DNA of 64,000 nucleotides from an uncultured Paracoccaceae bacterium (lineage in GTDB: Bacteria; Pseudomonadota; Alphaproteobacteria; Rhodobacterales; Rhodobacteraceae), in the NCBI GenBank assembly GCA_947503775.1, contig CANNFE010000002.1:1-64000 (forward strand), in the 5' to 3' direction. Positions 48,988 to 58,547 of the stretch are shown piece after piece. A program made the translations under genes and the position numbers. The notes under the pieces are model-generated. The model did no database searches. It saw only the letters and a list, made by a program, of their open reading frames with translations, and was not told the origin of the DNA. Positions within the stretch are counted from its first letter, which is position 1. Every line of letters starts with the position of its first letter.

Positions 48988-50544
48988 GTGAGCTTCCCCA
49001 TGCAAACCTCCGTTACCACCGACACCTACAAAGACCTTCCGGCGGCCAAGGCGACGATTCTGCTGCTGTCGATCATGGTCGTGGCCTCCTGCGGGATTGT
49101 CTACGAGCTGATTATCGGGACCGTGTCGAGCTATCTGCTGGGCAATTCGGTCTACCAGTTCTCGCTGACCATCGGCTTTTTCATGTTCGCGATGGGCATC
49201 GGATCGCATCTGTCGCGCTACGTCGAAAGCCGCCTGATCGAGGCGTTCATCTATGTGGAGCTGGTGCTCGCCCTGATCGGCGGCCTGTGTTCGATCGCGC
49301 TGTTTTTGATGTTTCCCTTTGCGCCCTGGATGTATCAGGTCGCGAAGTTCGGGTTCATTCTGTCGATTGGCGTTCTGGTCGGGCTCGAGATCCCGATCCT
49401 GACGCGGATCCTGGCCGAGCGGGGCGGAACGCGGACCTCGATCGCCAATGTCATGTCGCTGGATTATATCGGGGCGCTGGTCGGATCGGTGGCCTTTCCG
49501 CTGCTGCTGCTGCCGTCGCTGGGGCTGATCACGGCGTCTTTCGCCATCGGGCTGATCAACATCTCGGTCGCGGCGCTGAATGTGATCTGGCTGAAGGACT
49601 ACATCCGCAATCTTCGGATGGCGCAGATCGCGGTGGGCACGATCTTTGTCTTGCTTCTGGTGCTGACGGCCACGGCGACGCGGATCACGGCCTATGCGCA
49701 GCAGCATCTGTATTTCGATCAGATCGTCTGGCAGCAGCAGACGCCCTATCAGTCGCTGGTCGTGACCAATAGCTGGCCCCGGTCGGACTTTCGGCTTTTC
49801 ATCGACGGGCATCTGCAGTTTTCGGAGTTCGACGAGCATCGTTATCACGAGGCGCTGGTGCATCCGGTGATGGGCTGGACCGGTGAGGCAAGGAACGTGC
49901 TGGTACTGGGCGGCGGCGACGGTCTAGCGGTGCGCGAGATCCTCAAGCATCCGGGCGTGGAGCGGATCGATCTGGTCGATATCGACCCCGCGATGACCGA
50001 TCTGGGCGCGACCTTTCCGCATCTGGTGCGGATGAACGGCGGTAGTCTTGCCTCGGAGAAGGTGGAGATTTTCAACGCGGATGCCTTCGTTTTCATCAAG
50101 GAGACGGACCAGATCTATGACAAGGTCATCATCGATTTCCCCGACCCGCATAACGAGGCGATTGCGAAGCTCTATTCGGTCGAGTTCTACGCGATGCTGT
50201 CGCGCAAGATGAGCGACGGCGCGACGCTGGTGTCGCAAAGCAGCTCTCCGTTCTTTGCGACGAACACCTATTGGACGATCGCGGCGACGATGGAGGAGAT
50301 CTTTCCGGCGACGACGTCCTACACGCTGGATATCCCGTCCTTCGGGGTTTGGGGCTTTCATATGGCGCATAAGGCGCCGGGCGGGATGATGACGGGCGTG
50401 CCGGAGGATCTGCGGTTCCTCTCGGACGAGGTGTTCCAGGCGATGCTGACCTTTCCGCGGGATATCGCGCGACCCGAGGAGCTGGAGCCGAATTCGATCT
50501 TCGAGCCGTCGCTTTACGAGGTTTATCTGAAGGATCTGGGATAA
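48988..50544 (+). CDS. speE: Membrane-embedded polyamine aminopropyltransferase (spermidine-synthase-like with N-terminal TM domain)
   Basis: Multi-TM N-terminus (SCGIVYELIIGTVSSYLLGNSVYQFSLTIGFFMFAMGIGSHLSRYVE) plus SpeE catalytic core (YQSLVVTNS...LFIDGHLQFSEFDEHRYHEALVHP...VLVLGGGDGLAVREILKH). Start is GTG 48988 or ATG 49000. Confidence 0.9.
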   Translation: MSFPMQTSVTTDTYKDLPAAKATILLLSIMVVASCGIVYELIIGTVSSYLLGNSVYQFSLTIGFFMFAMGIGSHLSRYVESRLIEAFIYVELVLALIGGLCSIALFLMFPFAPWMYQVAKFGFILSIGVLVGLEIPILTRILAERGGTRTSIANVMSLDYIGALVGSVAFPLLLLPSLGLITASFAIGLINISVAALNVIWLKDYIRNLRMAQIAVGTIFVLLLVLTATATRITAYAQQHLYFDQIVWQQQTPYQSLVVTNSWPRSDFRLFIDGHLQFSEFDEHRYHEALVHPVMGWTGEARNVLVLGGGDGLAVREILKHPGVERIDLVDIDPAMTDLGATFPHLVRMNGGSLASEKVEIFNADAFVFIKETDQIYDKVIIDFPDPHNEAIAKLYSVEFYAMLSRKMSDGATLVSQSSSPFFATNTYWTIAATMEEIFPATTSYTLDIPSFGVWGFHMAHKAPGGMMTGVPEDLRFLSDEVFQAMLTFPRDIARPEELEPNSIFEPSLYEVYLKDLG

Positions 50545-50652
50545 GCGGCCTTTACGGCGGTTTAATGCGATGCGGCTAGTCTGCCGGTCTGTGGCGCTGT
50601 TGTTCCCTGCCGCATTCGGGGATACATCGCGCGAGATCCCGGTGGAGAGTTC

Positions 50653-51264
50653 ATGACCAATCATGTGTATAAGCGCGATCTGCCCGAGGGGCTGGATCTG
50701 GGGGCCGTGGTGGCCATCGATTGCGAGACGATGGGGCTGAACCCGCATCGCGACAGGCTGTGCGTGGTGCAGCTGTCGGGCGGGGATGGCGATGCACATC
50801 TGGTGCAGGTCGAGCAGGGGCAAACCGAGGCGACGAACCTGGCGGCGCTGCTGGCAAATCCCGATGTGCTGAAGCTGTTTCATTTCGGGCGGTTCGACAT
50901 CGCGGCGATGCTGAATGCGTTCGGCGTGCTGACGACGCCGGTTTACTGCACGAAGATCGCTTCGAAGCTGATCCGGACCTATACGGATCGGCATGGGCTG
51001 AAATATCTTCTGTCGGAGCTTTTAGGCGTCGATATCTCGAAGCAGCAGCAAAGCTCTGACTGGGGGGCGGCGACGCTGAGCGAGGCGCAGGTCGCCTATG
51101 CAGCATCCGATGTGCTTTATCTGCATGATCTGAAGACCGAGCTGGACAAGAGGCTCGAGCGGGAAGGCCGGATGGAGATGGCGCAGCGGTGTTTCGAGTT
51201 TCTGCCGGTTCGGGCACGGCTCGATCTGGAGGGCTGGCCCGACATCGATATCTTCGCGCATTAG
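50653..51264 (+). CDS. rnd: Ribonuclease D family exonuclease
   Basis: VVAIDCETMGLNPHRDRLCVVQLS; KLFHFGRFDIAAML; SDWGAATLSEAQVAYAASDVLYLHDL. Confidence 0.9.
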   Translation: MTNHVYKRDLPEGLDLGAVVAIDCETMGLNPHRDRLCVVQLSGGDGDAHLVQVEQGQTEATNLAALLANPDVLKLFHFGRFDIAAMLNAFGVLTTPVYCTKIASKLIRTYTDRHGLKYLLSELLGVDISKQQQSSDWGAATLSEAQVAYAASDVLYLHDLKTELDKRLEREGRMEMAQRCFEFLPVRARLDLEGWPDIDIFAH

Positions 51265-51881
51265 TGGCCCGTCAGCGCGACAATCCCTATTCACGGTTCG
51301 TCAACTGGGCGAAGGTCGTTCTGCCACTGGCCGCATTGGCGCTTTTGTCGACGCTGTTCTTGATCGCGCGGGGTCCCGATACGAGCGCGGAAATCCCCTA
51401 TGCCGATCTTGATGTCGAGGATCTGGCACGCGATCCCCGGATCTCGGACGCCTATTATTCGGGGCTGGCTGCGGATGGCACGCGGATCGCGATCTCTGCT
51501 GGCACGGCCCGGCCGGAAGGGGATGGCTTCGAGGTTCAGGGCCTGAGTGCGCGGCTGGAGCGGGATCTTGGGCTGGTTCTGGATCTGGAGGCGGAGACCG
51601 GGCAGCTTGACCGAGACAGCGAGACGGCGCGGCTGGCAGGACCGGTCCGGATCGTGACGTCAGACGGCTACCGGATGGTCACGTCGGCCCTGACCGCGGA
51701 TCTGGCGACCGGAGCGGTTCTGTCGGACAGCAACATAGAGGCCGAAGCCCCGTTCGGCACGATCACGGCGGGGCAGCTGGAGATTGAAGCCGCGCCGCCG
51801 GTGGGATCGGGCCGGATCGTCTTCAAAGATGGCGTGAAGCTGATATACCAGCCTCCGACACCTGAGGAGTCCCGCCCGTGA
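51264..51881 (+). CDS. lptC: LPS export system protein LptC
   Basis: Single N-terminal TM plus OstA-like repeats; GTG start overlapping the rnd stop; precedes lptA and lptB. Confidence 0.85.
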   Translation: MARQRDNPYSRFVNWAKVVLPLAALALLSTLFLIARGPDTSAEIPYADLDVEDLARDPRISDAYYSGLAADGTRIAISAGTARPEGDGFEVQGLSARLERDLGLVLDLEAETGQLDRDSETARLAGPVRIVTSDGYRMVTSALTADLATGAVLSDSNIEAEAPFGTITAGQLEIEAAPPVGSGRIVFKDGVKLIYQPPTPEESRP

Positions 51882-52357
51882 TACGCCTTGTCCTTTCCGC
51901 TATTCTGTCGGTCCTTGCGGCTGCGGCCTTGGCCCAAGGCACCAATATCGCGCTTGGCGGGATCGATGCGGATCCGGAGGCTCCGGTCGAGATCAGCGCG
52001 GAGAACCTGGCGGTCGATCAGGAGAGCGGGGCGGCGGTCTTTAGCGGGAATGTGGTGATCGGTCAGGGCGAATTGCGGATTTCGGCCGGTCAGGTGGAGG
52101 TCGTCTATGGAGAGACAGGAAGCGATATCGATCGGCTGACGGCGACGGGCGGGGTAACCTTCGTGACGCCCGAGACGGCAGCCGAAGCGCAGCGCGCGGA
52201 TTACAATCTGGCGGATCAGCAGCTTGTCCTGACGGGGGGCGTTCTGCTGACGCAAGGCCAGAGCGCCATCGCCGCAGAGCGGATGACCGTCGATCTGGAA
52301 AACGGCAATGCCGTCATGGAAGGGCGGGTGCGGACCGTCCTGCAACAGGATCCGTGA
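51878..52357 (+). CDS. lptA: LPS transport periplasmic protein LptA
   Basis: PVEISAENLAVDQESGAAVFSGNVVIGQGELRISAGQVEVVY; OstA/LptA domain. Confidence 0.88.
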   Translation: MIRLVLSAILSVLAAAALAQGTNIALGGIDADPEAPVEISAENLAVDQESGAAVFSGNVVIGQGELRISAGQVEVVYGETGSDIDRLTATGGVTFVTPETAAEAQRADYNLADQQLVLTGGVLLTQGQSAIAAERMTVDLENGNAVMEGRVRTVLQQDP

Positions 52358-53115
52358 TGGCGCGCCCGGATCTGACCGTTGCGGGCAGCGCGCCCGGTCT
52401 TGAGGTCACGAACCTGCGCAAGAGCTATCGCCGCCGTCCGGTGATCCGCGATGTCAGCCTGACGCTGAACCGCGGGGAGGTCGTAGCTTTGCTGGGGCCG
52501 AATGGGTCGGGCAAGACGACATGTTTCTATTCGATTGCCGGTCTGGTGACGCCCGAAGGTGGGACGGTCAGCATTGATGGGACGAACGCGACGAACCTGC
52601 CGATGTATCGGCGGGCCAAGCTGGGGATCGGCTATCTGCCGCAGGAGATGTCGATCTTTCGCGGGATGACGGTGGAGGACAATATCCTCGCCATTCTCGA
52701 GATCGCGGTGCCGGACCGTAAGTCGCGGCAGGTTCGGCTTGAGACGCTGTTGTCGGAATTTTCCATCGAGCATCTGCGGCGGGCCCCTGCCCTTGCCCTG
52801 TCCGGCGGAGAACGGCGGCGGGCGGAGATTGCGCGCTGTCTCGCGGCGGGGCCGAAATATCTACTTCTGGATGAACCCTTTGCCGGGGTGGATCCGATTG
52901 CGGTGGGCGAGATCCGGACGCTGGTGTCCGACCTGAAAGAGCGCGGGATCGGGGTGCTGATCACCGATCACAACGTGCGCGAGACGCTCGAGATTGTGGA
53001 CCGCGCCTATATCCTGCACGATGGCACAGTGCTGATGAGCGGGACCACCGATGAGGTCGTGCAGGACGAGAATGTGCGGCGGGTCTATCTGGGGCAGAGC
53101 TTTCGGATCAGCTAG
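52354..53115 (+). CDS. lptB: LPS export ABC transporter ATP-binding protein LptB
   Basis: LGPNGSGKTTCFYSIAGLVTPEGGTVSIDG; GYLPQEMSIFRGMTVEDNILAILE; LSGGERRRAEIARCLA. Confidence 0.95.
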   Translation: MMARPDLTVAGSAPGLEVTNLRKSYRRRPVIRDVSLTLNRGEVVALLGPNGSGKTTCFYSIAGLVTPEGGTVSIDGTNATNLPMYRRAKLGIGYLPQEMSIFRGMTVEDNILAILEIAVPDRKSRQVRLETLLSEFSIEHLRRAPALALSGGERRRAEIARCLAAGPKYLLLDEPFAGVDPIAVGEIRTLVSDLKERGIGVLITDHNVRETLEIVDRAYILHDGTVLMSGTTDEVVQDENVRRVYLGQSFRIS

Positions 53116-53333
53116 GCTGAGGGTCTGGCGCCGGGCGGGATGACATTGACAGCGCCCCCCGATTCAGCGCCAAATACACGGGATGGATGCAGAACCGACC
53201 AGTGTCTTGAGATCTGCCGACCTTTGGCGCGGTCTCGTCCCGGTCTTGCCTCAGTTCCCCTAAACAGTGCGCGGACCGGCCGACGGGGCCGGGTGCCGAT
53301 GGGAATCGCACATTCGGTAGAGAAGGAGACCCG

Positions 53334-53912
53334 ATGCAGTATCAGATCAGCGGAAAACAGATCGATATCGGTGAAGCGCTTCAGACGCATGTCCAGACAG
53401 AGCTGGATGATATCGTCGCCAAATATGCGGGCCGGCCGACCGTTGCGTCCGTCACCTTTTCCAAGAGCGGGCACGAGCATGTCTGCGAGACGACGGTGCA
53501 TCTGTCGACGGGGCTGACCTGTCAGGCCAAGGGCCAAGCGACTGAAATCTATGCAGCTTTCGATGCCTGTGCTGAAAAAATGGAGAAACAGCTGCGCCGG
53601 TACAAGCGCAGGTTGAAAGATCACCACAGGGAGCGTCCGCAGCCTGTTGAACTTTCCGATGCAGGGTCATATATCCTCGCCACACCGGATGACTTGAATG
53701 GTTCAGAACCGGAAAACCTCAACTCCATGATCGTTGCCGAGATGGAGACGAAGATACCGTCTTTGTCTGTGGGCGAAGCGGTTATGCAGATGGAGCTGGC
53801 GGATCGCCCGCTTTTGGTTTTCCGCAATGAGCGCCATAGCGGAGTAAACGTCGTGTACCGCCGTGAGGACGGCAATATCGGGTGGGTGGACCCCCGCAAC
53901 ACGAGTAGCTAG
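53334..53912 (+). CDS. hpf: Ribosome hibernation promoting factor (long form)
   Basis: MQYQISGKQIDIGEALQTHVQTELDDIVAKYAGRPTVASVTFSKSG; C-terminal domain DRPLLVFRNERHSGVNVVYRREDGNIGWVDP. Confidence 0.93.
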   Translation: MQYQISGKQIDIGEALQTHVQTELDDIVAKYAGRPTVASVTFSKSGHEHVCETTVHLSTGLTCQAKGQATEIYAAFDACAEKMEKQLRRYKRRLKDHHRERPQPVELSDAGSYILATPDDLNGSEPENLNSMIVAEMETKIPSLSVGEAVMQMELADRPLLVFRNERHSGVNVVYRREDGNIGWVDPRNTSS

Positions 53913-53949
53913 CCCGCGATACAAGCGGACAGATCGATCAGGAGCCGTC

Positions 53950-54414
53950 ATGCGTCTATCGGAGATTCTTGCGCCCCAGGGCGTCCGATACATCACTCAG
54001 GTGACCAGCAAGAAACGGCTGTTCCATGATCTTGGCGCGCTGGCCGAGGATGCGCTTGGGATCCGCGCGAATGTGGGCATCGAAGCGTTGATGGAGCGTG
54101 AGGCGCTGGGGCCGACAGGTGTCGGCCATGGCGTCGCCCTGCCCCATGCGCGGCTTGACTGTATCGACCGGGTTTGCGGGCTGTTCGTGCGGCTGGAAAA
54201 GGCGATCGATTTCGATGCGGTCGACCGGCAGCCGGTGGATCTGCTTTTTGCGCTCTTCGCGCCATCCGATACCGGAGTGGAGCATCTCAAGGCGCTGGCG
54301 CTGGTGTCGAGAACGATGCGCGATCCCGGCGTCTGCTCGAAGCTGCGGGCCAATACCGACACGTCGTCGCTGCATGCGATCCTGACCGAAGGTCCGGCCA
54401 GCCAGGCGGCCTAG
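53950..54414 (+). CDS. ptsN: PTS IIA-like nitrogen regulatory protein PtsN
   Basis: MRLSEILAPQGVRY...ALMEREALGPTGVGHGVALPHARLDCIDRVCGLFVRLEKAIDFDAVDRQPVDLLFALFAP. Confidence 0.93.
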   Translation: MRLSEILAPQGVRYITQVTSKKRLFHDLGALAEDALGIRANVGIEALMEREALGPTGVGHGVALPHARLDCIDRVCGLFVRLEKAIDFDAVDRQPVDLLFALFAPSDTGVEHLKALALVSRTMRDPGVCSKLRANTDTSSLHAILTEGPASQAA

Positions 54415-55829
54415 TCCGGCTGCCAGTCGCCGAAACCGAATTCCAGATAATCCTGATCGTAAGCCGCGCGCGTCGCGGCCTCGATCTGGTCGTCGTAGAT
54501 CTCGGCGAGGCGGGCGGCATGTCCATCGGTGGCCAGTTCTGGGATGGGGGCATCCGGCCGGCCGATCTGACTGGCGAGATGCGCCAGATCGGTGGCCAAC
54601 GTGCTTTCCCGCGCAAGGTAGTGCGGCACCTGCGCCTTACCGGCGCCGCGTAGGATCTGCCGTTGCGAGGCCCAGTTGCCATCGATGCGGATGCTGGTCT
54701 GGCCCGCGAGATTGGCCTTGAGAAACTCCAGGAAAGCCAGAAAGGCGGTGCTGTGCGCGGCGATGTCGTAGCCCTCCATCGCGTCAAGTTCGGGGATCGG
54801 CAGGCGGTAGCGGTTGATGAGCCGCTTGCGCAGGCTGGGGAATTTATTCGTCAGGATGAAGTCGCAGAACGCGGCATGGGCACGGGCGACCGGATGGCGC
54901 AGGACCGAGAAGGCGCGGTATCCGGGGTGGCTGGTTCTCCAGTCACGCAGGCCGGATTGTGAGAACTTGCCGATAAGCTCGTCTCGCCCGACCTCGTCGA
55001 GGGCCGACATCCATTTGAGGACGGCTCCGCTTGGTGCCGACTGGATCGGGATGAAGATCAGGGGGGCTGTCGGGCAGGCCCTGAATGTGTTGATCGCGGG
55101 AGCGCGGTCCGCTTCAAGTTGGCGGGGCAGATCGAGGCCGTAAATGTCCAGGTTTGACAGGGCTTCGCGCATCTCGTCGTAATTCGTGATCTGATCGCGC
55201 AGGGTGCGCCTGTTCTGCTTTTTGAGCTTGCCGTCGAGCGCCTCGATCCGGGTCTCCATGCCGAGCCAGTCCAGAAGACCGTTCAGGACATCGACATCGC
55301 GCAGATCGTTATAGTCGATCCGGAAGGCGCTTTGGCCGGTGATCTTGAGCACCCGTTCGATGTGGTTGCGGGCGGCCAGCGCCTCGGACAGGTAGGTCTG
55401 GAAATCCTCGGAATCGAAGGTGATTTCGACATCCTTGTGGTGGCTTGCATTGGTCAGCATCCACTGCCCCGTCGCCTCGGCGATCTTGAGGGAGACATAG
55501 CTGTCGAGCATGTTGCGGGTCAGGATGATCTTGGCGCAGCCGGGATCGGCGAGGACCTCATCACGGATGCGGGGATCGTGATCGCCGAAGAAGCGAAAGC
55601 CGTTGAAGCCGTCAGCAGCTTTGACATCCTCGAGCAGACGGGTGGGGGTTTCTTCGCGTTCGGCCAGATCGATCTCGAAAGCGGTTTCGTTGTTTGGATG
55701 GCCCACGAAATAAGGATTGAACAGCTCTCCGTGGCACGCCATGCCGCCAACCGCGTTGAGGTTCGCCTCGAGGAAGTTGGATCCGGTTCGCATATCGGCG
55801 AGGATCGTGAAGTAGCGATACTTTGTCAT
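54411..55829 (-). CDS. Two-domain sulfotransferase-like protein
   Basis: N-terminal FTILADMRTGSNFLEANLNAVGGMACHGELFNP and ILTRNMLDSYVSLKIAEATGQW (Stf0-like); C-terminal second module YRAFSVLRHPVARAHAAFCDFILTNKFPSLRKRL. Confidence 0.72.
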   Translation of the reverse strand: MTKYRYFTILADMRTGSNFLEANLNAVGGMACHGELFNPYFVGHPNNETAFEIDLAEREETPTRLLEDVKAADGFNGFRFFGDHDPRIRDEVLADPGCAKIILTRNMLDSYVSLKIAEATGQWMLTNASHHKDVEITFDSEDFQTYLSEALAARNHIERVLKITGQSAFRIDYNDLRDVDVLNGLLDWLGMETRIEALDGKLKKQNRRTLRDQITNYDEMREALSNLDIYGLDLPRQLEADRAPAINTFRACPTAPLIFIPIQSAPSGAVLKWMSALDEVGRDELIGKFSQSGLRDWRTSHPGYRAFSVLRHPVARAHAAFCDFILTNKFPSLRKRLINRYRLPIPELDAMEGYDIAAHSTAFLAFLEFLKANLAGQTSIRIDGNWASQRQILRGAGKAQVPHYLARESTLATDLAHLASQIGRPDAPIPELATDGHAARLAEIYDDQIEAATRAAYDQDYLEFGFGDWQPD

Positions 55830-57526
55830 GATGCTTGCCCAATTTTCGAGCGTTGCGGCGCGGGGGCCATTGGCAGGGTCTGATCGGGGGGGAAGTCTCC
55901 GGTCAGGTGAGGATGCATTCCGGCATTCCTGAGATCCTGAAGAAAATCGCTGAAGCCCGTCAGATCGACCATATCGGGAAATTCATAGGACTTGGCGTTG
56001 GTGCGCGGGGCGATCTCGTCGATGACGGGTTTGAATTGCGAGAAGGGGTTGTTCAGGAAATCGGCCAAGGTCCAGATCCGGATCCTGGCTCTTGCGTAGT
56101 AGGAATTCAGGATCGAGATATGGTCCTGTTCGGCGGTCTGCATCTTGGAGGCGGAGGTGCGGATTTTCTCGATCGGCTCGCCCGACTGAAAGAGCGGGAT
56201 CGCCCATGCGCCGGAGATGACCGAGATTTGTGCATTGGCATCCTTGGCCAGTGTCCAGCTGATCCGGGGGTCGTCGGTGGGGCCGTATTGGAAGCATTGA
56301 CGCTCTCCGCGCAGGTTCCAGATGAGGTTGCGCAGGAATTGTTCGGGATCGTAGTCGCGGATGGCGGCAGAGGCGGGCATGGCGCCGGCATAGGTCGCCT
56401 CGTCCAGTTCGAAGGGAACGTGATCCTTCGCAAAAAGGCGTCCGTGCACCTTGAACCCGGTCAGCTTGGACAACCACGGCTCGAAATCGACGAATAGCTC
56501 GGAGAAGCCTTCGAAGACGGAATAGGGCGCGGCGGTGAGGCCGTTTTCCCAGCCATCTCGGGGATGTCTGCTTTGCATCACGAGGCCGGGGCGGCCGCGG
56601 GTTCGGCGGAGGACGGCGTTTTCCAAAGAGCGGATCAGGCGGCTTGGGCGCGGCTCCTCGATGCCGGACGGGACGCTTTGGGGGGCGAGGAAGGTATCGT
56701 AGAGCAGATCTGCGCGGTGCCAGATCTTGCGGGCGACGAAGCAGCGCGATTCTTGCAAGGCCTTGAGGTGATCGTTGTAGAAAACGTTGGGTTTGCCTTG
56801 AAAGTCGAATTTGGAGAGGGTCAGAGACCGACTTTCGATGGTCTTTGCGTGTCGCCTTGCCAGGGTCTGGAAATAGCTTTCATCCGGGATCCAGACGGTC
56901 CTGAAATAGCGGTCGTAGCGGTCGAGATCAGGGTCCGACAGGATCGCCTCGAGCGTTTCGCGAGTCAGGCACCACCATTGGGAGCCCAGATGGGGTCTAA
57001 TGCCTTCTGGGAGGCTGCGTTCGTATTTGAACCGGCGTTGCAGCCTGACATAGGCATCGAAGAGGCGACGCTGCTTGCGCCAGGAAAACGGGAACCGCAG
57101 CGTGAAGCGTTCGGCATCGAGCCCGCCGACAGCCCATCGCACATCTGCGGAGGTCGCGCTTTCGATGAAGTCGGTGCCGGGATGCGCGTCGAGATAGGCC
57201 TCGAGATCCTTGATTGGGCGGAGCGGCAGGCAGGATCCCGAGCAGAGATAGACGCGGTCGGCCTTGGGAAACTCCTCAAGAAGCTGGGCGGTGGCGGCTT
57301 TGGTCGCCTGAACGATGCCCCAGGTGCCCCATTCGCAGCGGAACCGTTTGGAAAAGCGGATATCCTTCAGATCCGAGAGGGATGTGACGAGCTGCTGATA
57401 GGCAGTCTGAGGGACATTTTCATCGATATGCAGGACAACGGGGCATCCGGCGGCGGACCAGTGTCGGACGAGCTGTTCGACGCGGTCGAAGGCGGTGTGA
57501 GCCAACATGACGACGCCGAGGGTCAT
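55826..57526 (-). CDS. Core-2/I-branching (beta-1,6-GlcNAc/xylosyltransferase-like) glycosyltransferase with C-terminal uncharacterised domain (DUF5928-like)
   Basis: GVVMLAHTAFDRVEQLVRHWSAAGCPVVLHIDENV...YLCSGSCLPLRPIKDLEAYLDAHPGTDFIES...GSQWWCLTRETLEAIL. Confidence 0.75.
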   Translation of the reverse strand: MTLGVVMLAHTAFDRVEQLVRHWSAAGCPVVLHIDENVPQTAYQQLVTSLSDLKDIRFSKRFRCEWGTWGIVQATKAATAQLLEEFPKADRVYLCSGSCLPLRPIKDLEAYLDAHPGTDFIESATSADVRWAVGGLDAERFTLRFPFSWRKQRRLFDAYVRLQRRFKYERSLPEGIRPHLGSQWWCLTRETLEAILSDPDLDRYDRYFRTVWIPDESYFQTLARRHAKTIESRSLTLSKFDFQGKPNVFYNDHLKALQESRCFVARKIWHRADLLYDTFLAPQSVPSGIEEPRPSRLIRSLENAVLRRTRGRPGLVMQSRHPRDGWENGLTAAPYSVFEGFSELFVDFEPWLSKLTGFKVHGRLFAKDHVPFELDEATYAGAMPASAAIRDYDPEQFLRNLIWNLRGERQCFQYGPTDDPRISWTLAKDANAQISVISGAWAIPLFQSGEPIEKIRTSASKMQTAEQDHISILNSYYARARIRIWTLADFLNNPFSQFKPVIDEIAPRTNAKSYEFPDMVDLTGFSDFLQDLRNAGMHPHLTGDFPPDQTLPMAPAPQRSKIGQAS

Positions 57527-58533
57527 ACCCAGTTCCCCTTGGACATCAGGCCGAGCACTTCGAGCTGCCGCCAGTCGCGGTATCTGTCGGACCAGGGGCA
57601 CCAGAGGTCGAGATCCTCGCCCAATCCTTCGGCATAGGCGCGGTATTCGTGGCTGCCGGCATAGTGCTGCTTGCGCTCGAGCTCTTCGGTGGCCTTGTCG
57701 CCAAACGTGTCGAGGAACTTGGTGTGGAGCAGGACGCCGGAGGCTTTCTCTCCGCCCCATTCATCATAGGTGAGGTTCAGGCCGCGCGGCAAAAGCGTGT
57801 GGGTGGAACTGATATAGACATAGGCCCTGTTCCATTTGACGAGCGGGATCTTATTGAGCGCGGGCGCGCGTTCGGGCAGATCGGTGAAGAATTTACGCAT
57901 GCGGGGGCCGCCCTGGATCCAGAGATTGCCGTAGCGCTTGTTCTTCTTGATCGTGTAATTGCCCGCATCGAACCAGTTGGCGAGCTCGATCGGGTTTTGT
58001 CCGCGCCGGTAGGGATGCGCATCGATAGGGCCTTTGGGATAGAGGTCCAGAAGCATCGCGCTGAAGGAGCGGATGGAGGAGGCATCGAGCCAGTCGGTCA
58101 GAGCGCGCATCGGCCTGGTATCGCAGAACGGATAGACGAAAAGCTCGTCGGGATCGACGGTCAGGCACCAATGGCCGTGGGCGTGCCGGATCTGGAGCCA
58201 GGTGAGCCAGTCCACCCCGAAGCGGGCGCGTTTGTAACTGGCAGTCGTCGTCCAAAGCGACACGTCGGGCTGATCGGCGAGGTATTCCCGCCCGCCATCG
58301 GTGCTGTCGTTATCCACCATCAGGAAGTGCTGGACGCCTAGATCACGGTAGTAATCGAGGAAATGCGGAAGACGCACATTCTCGTTCCGGAAGGTGCTTA
58401 AGACGAGGATGTCGTCCTTAGCGATCTGCGCGGTTTTGTCAGAGACAGGTTTGATGTCGCGCCCCTTGCGATAGGCGCGGATGCGCCATCGCTTGCGCTG
58501 AAGTCGTAGCTTATAGGATTGGATCACGCCCAA
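57523..58533 (-). CDS. Glycosyltransferase family 2 (DUF23/GT92-like)
   Basis: ILVLSTFRNENVRLPHFLDYYRDLGVQHFLMVDNDSTDGGREYL...WCLTVDPDELFVYPFC. Confidence 0.8.
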   Translation of the reverse strand: MGVIQSYKLRLQRKRWRIRAYRKGRDIKPVSDKTAQIAKDDILVLSTFRNENVRLPHFLDYYRDLGVQHFLMVDNDSTDGGREYLADQPDVSLWTTTASYKRARFGVDWLTWLQIRHAHGHWCLTVDPDELFVYPFCDTRPMRALTDWLDASSIRSFSAMLLDLYPKGPIDAHPYRRGQNPIELANWFDAGNYTIKKNKRYGNLWIQGGPRMRKFFTDLPERAPALNKIPLVKWNRAYVYISSTHTLLPRGLNLTYDEWGGEKASGVLLHTKFLDTFGDKATEELERKQHYAGSHEYRAYAEGLGEDLDLWCPWSDRYRDWRQLEVLGLMSKGNWV

Positions 58534-58547
58534 CCTGTTACCTCGCC

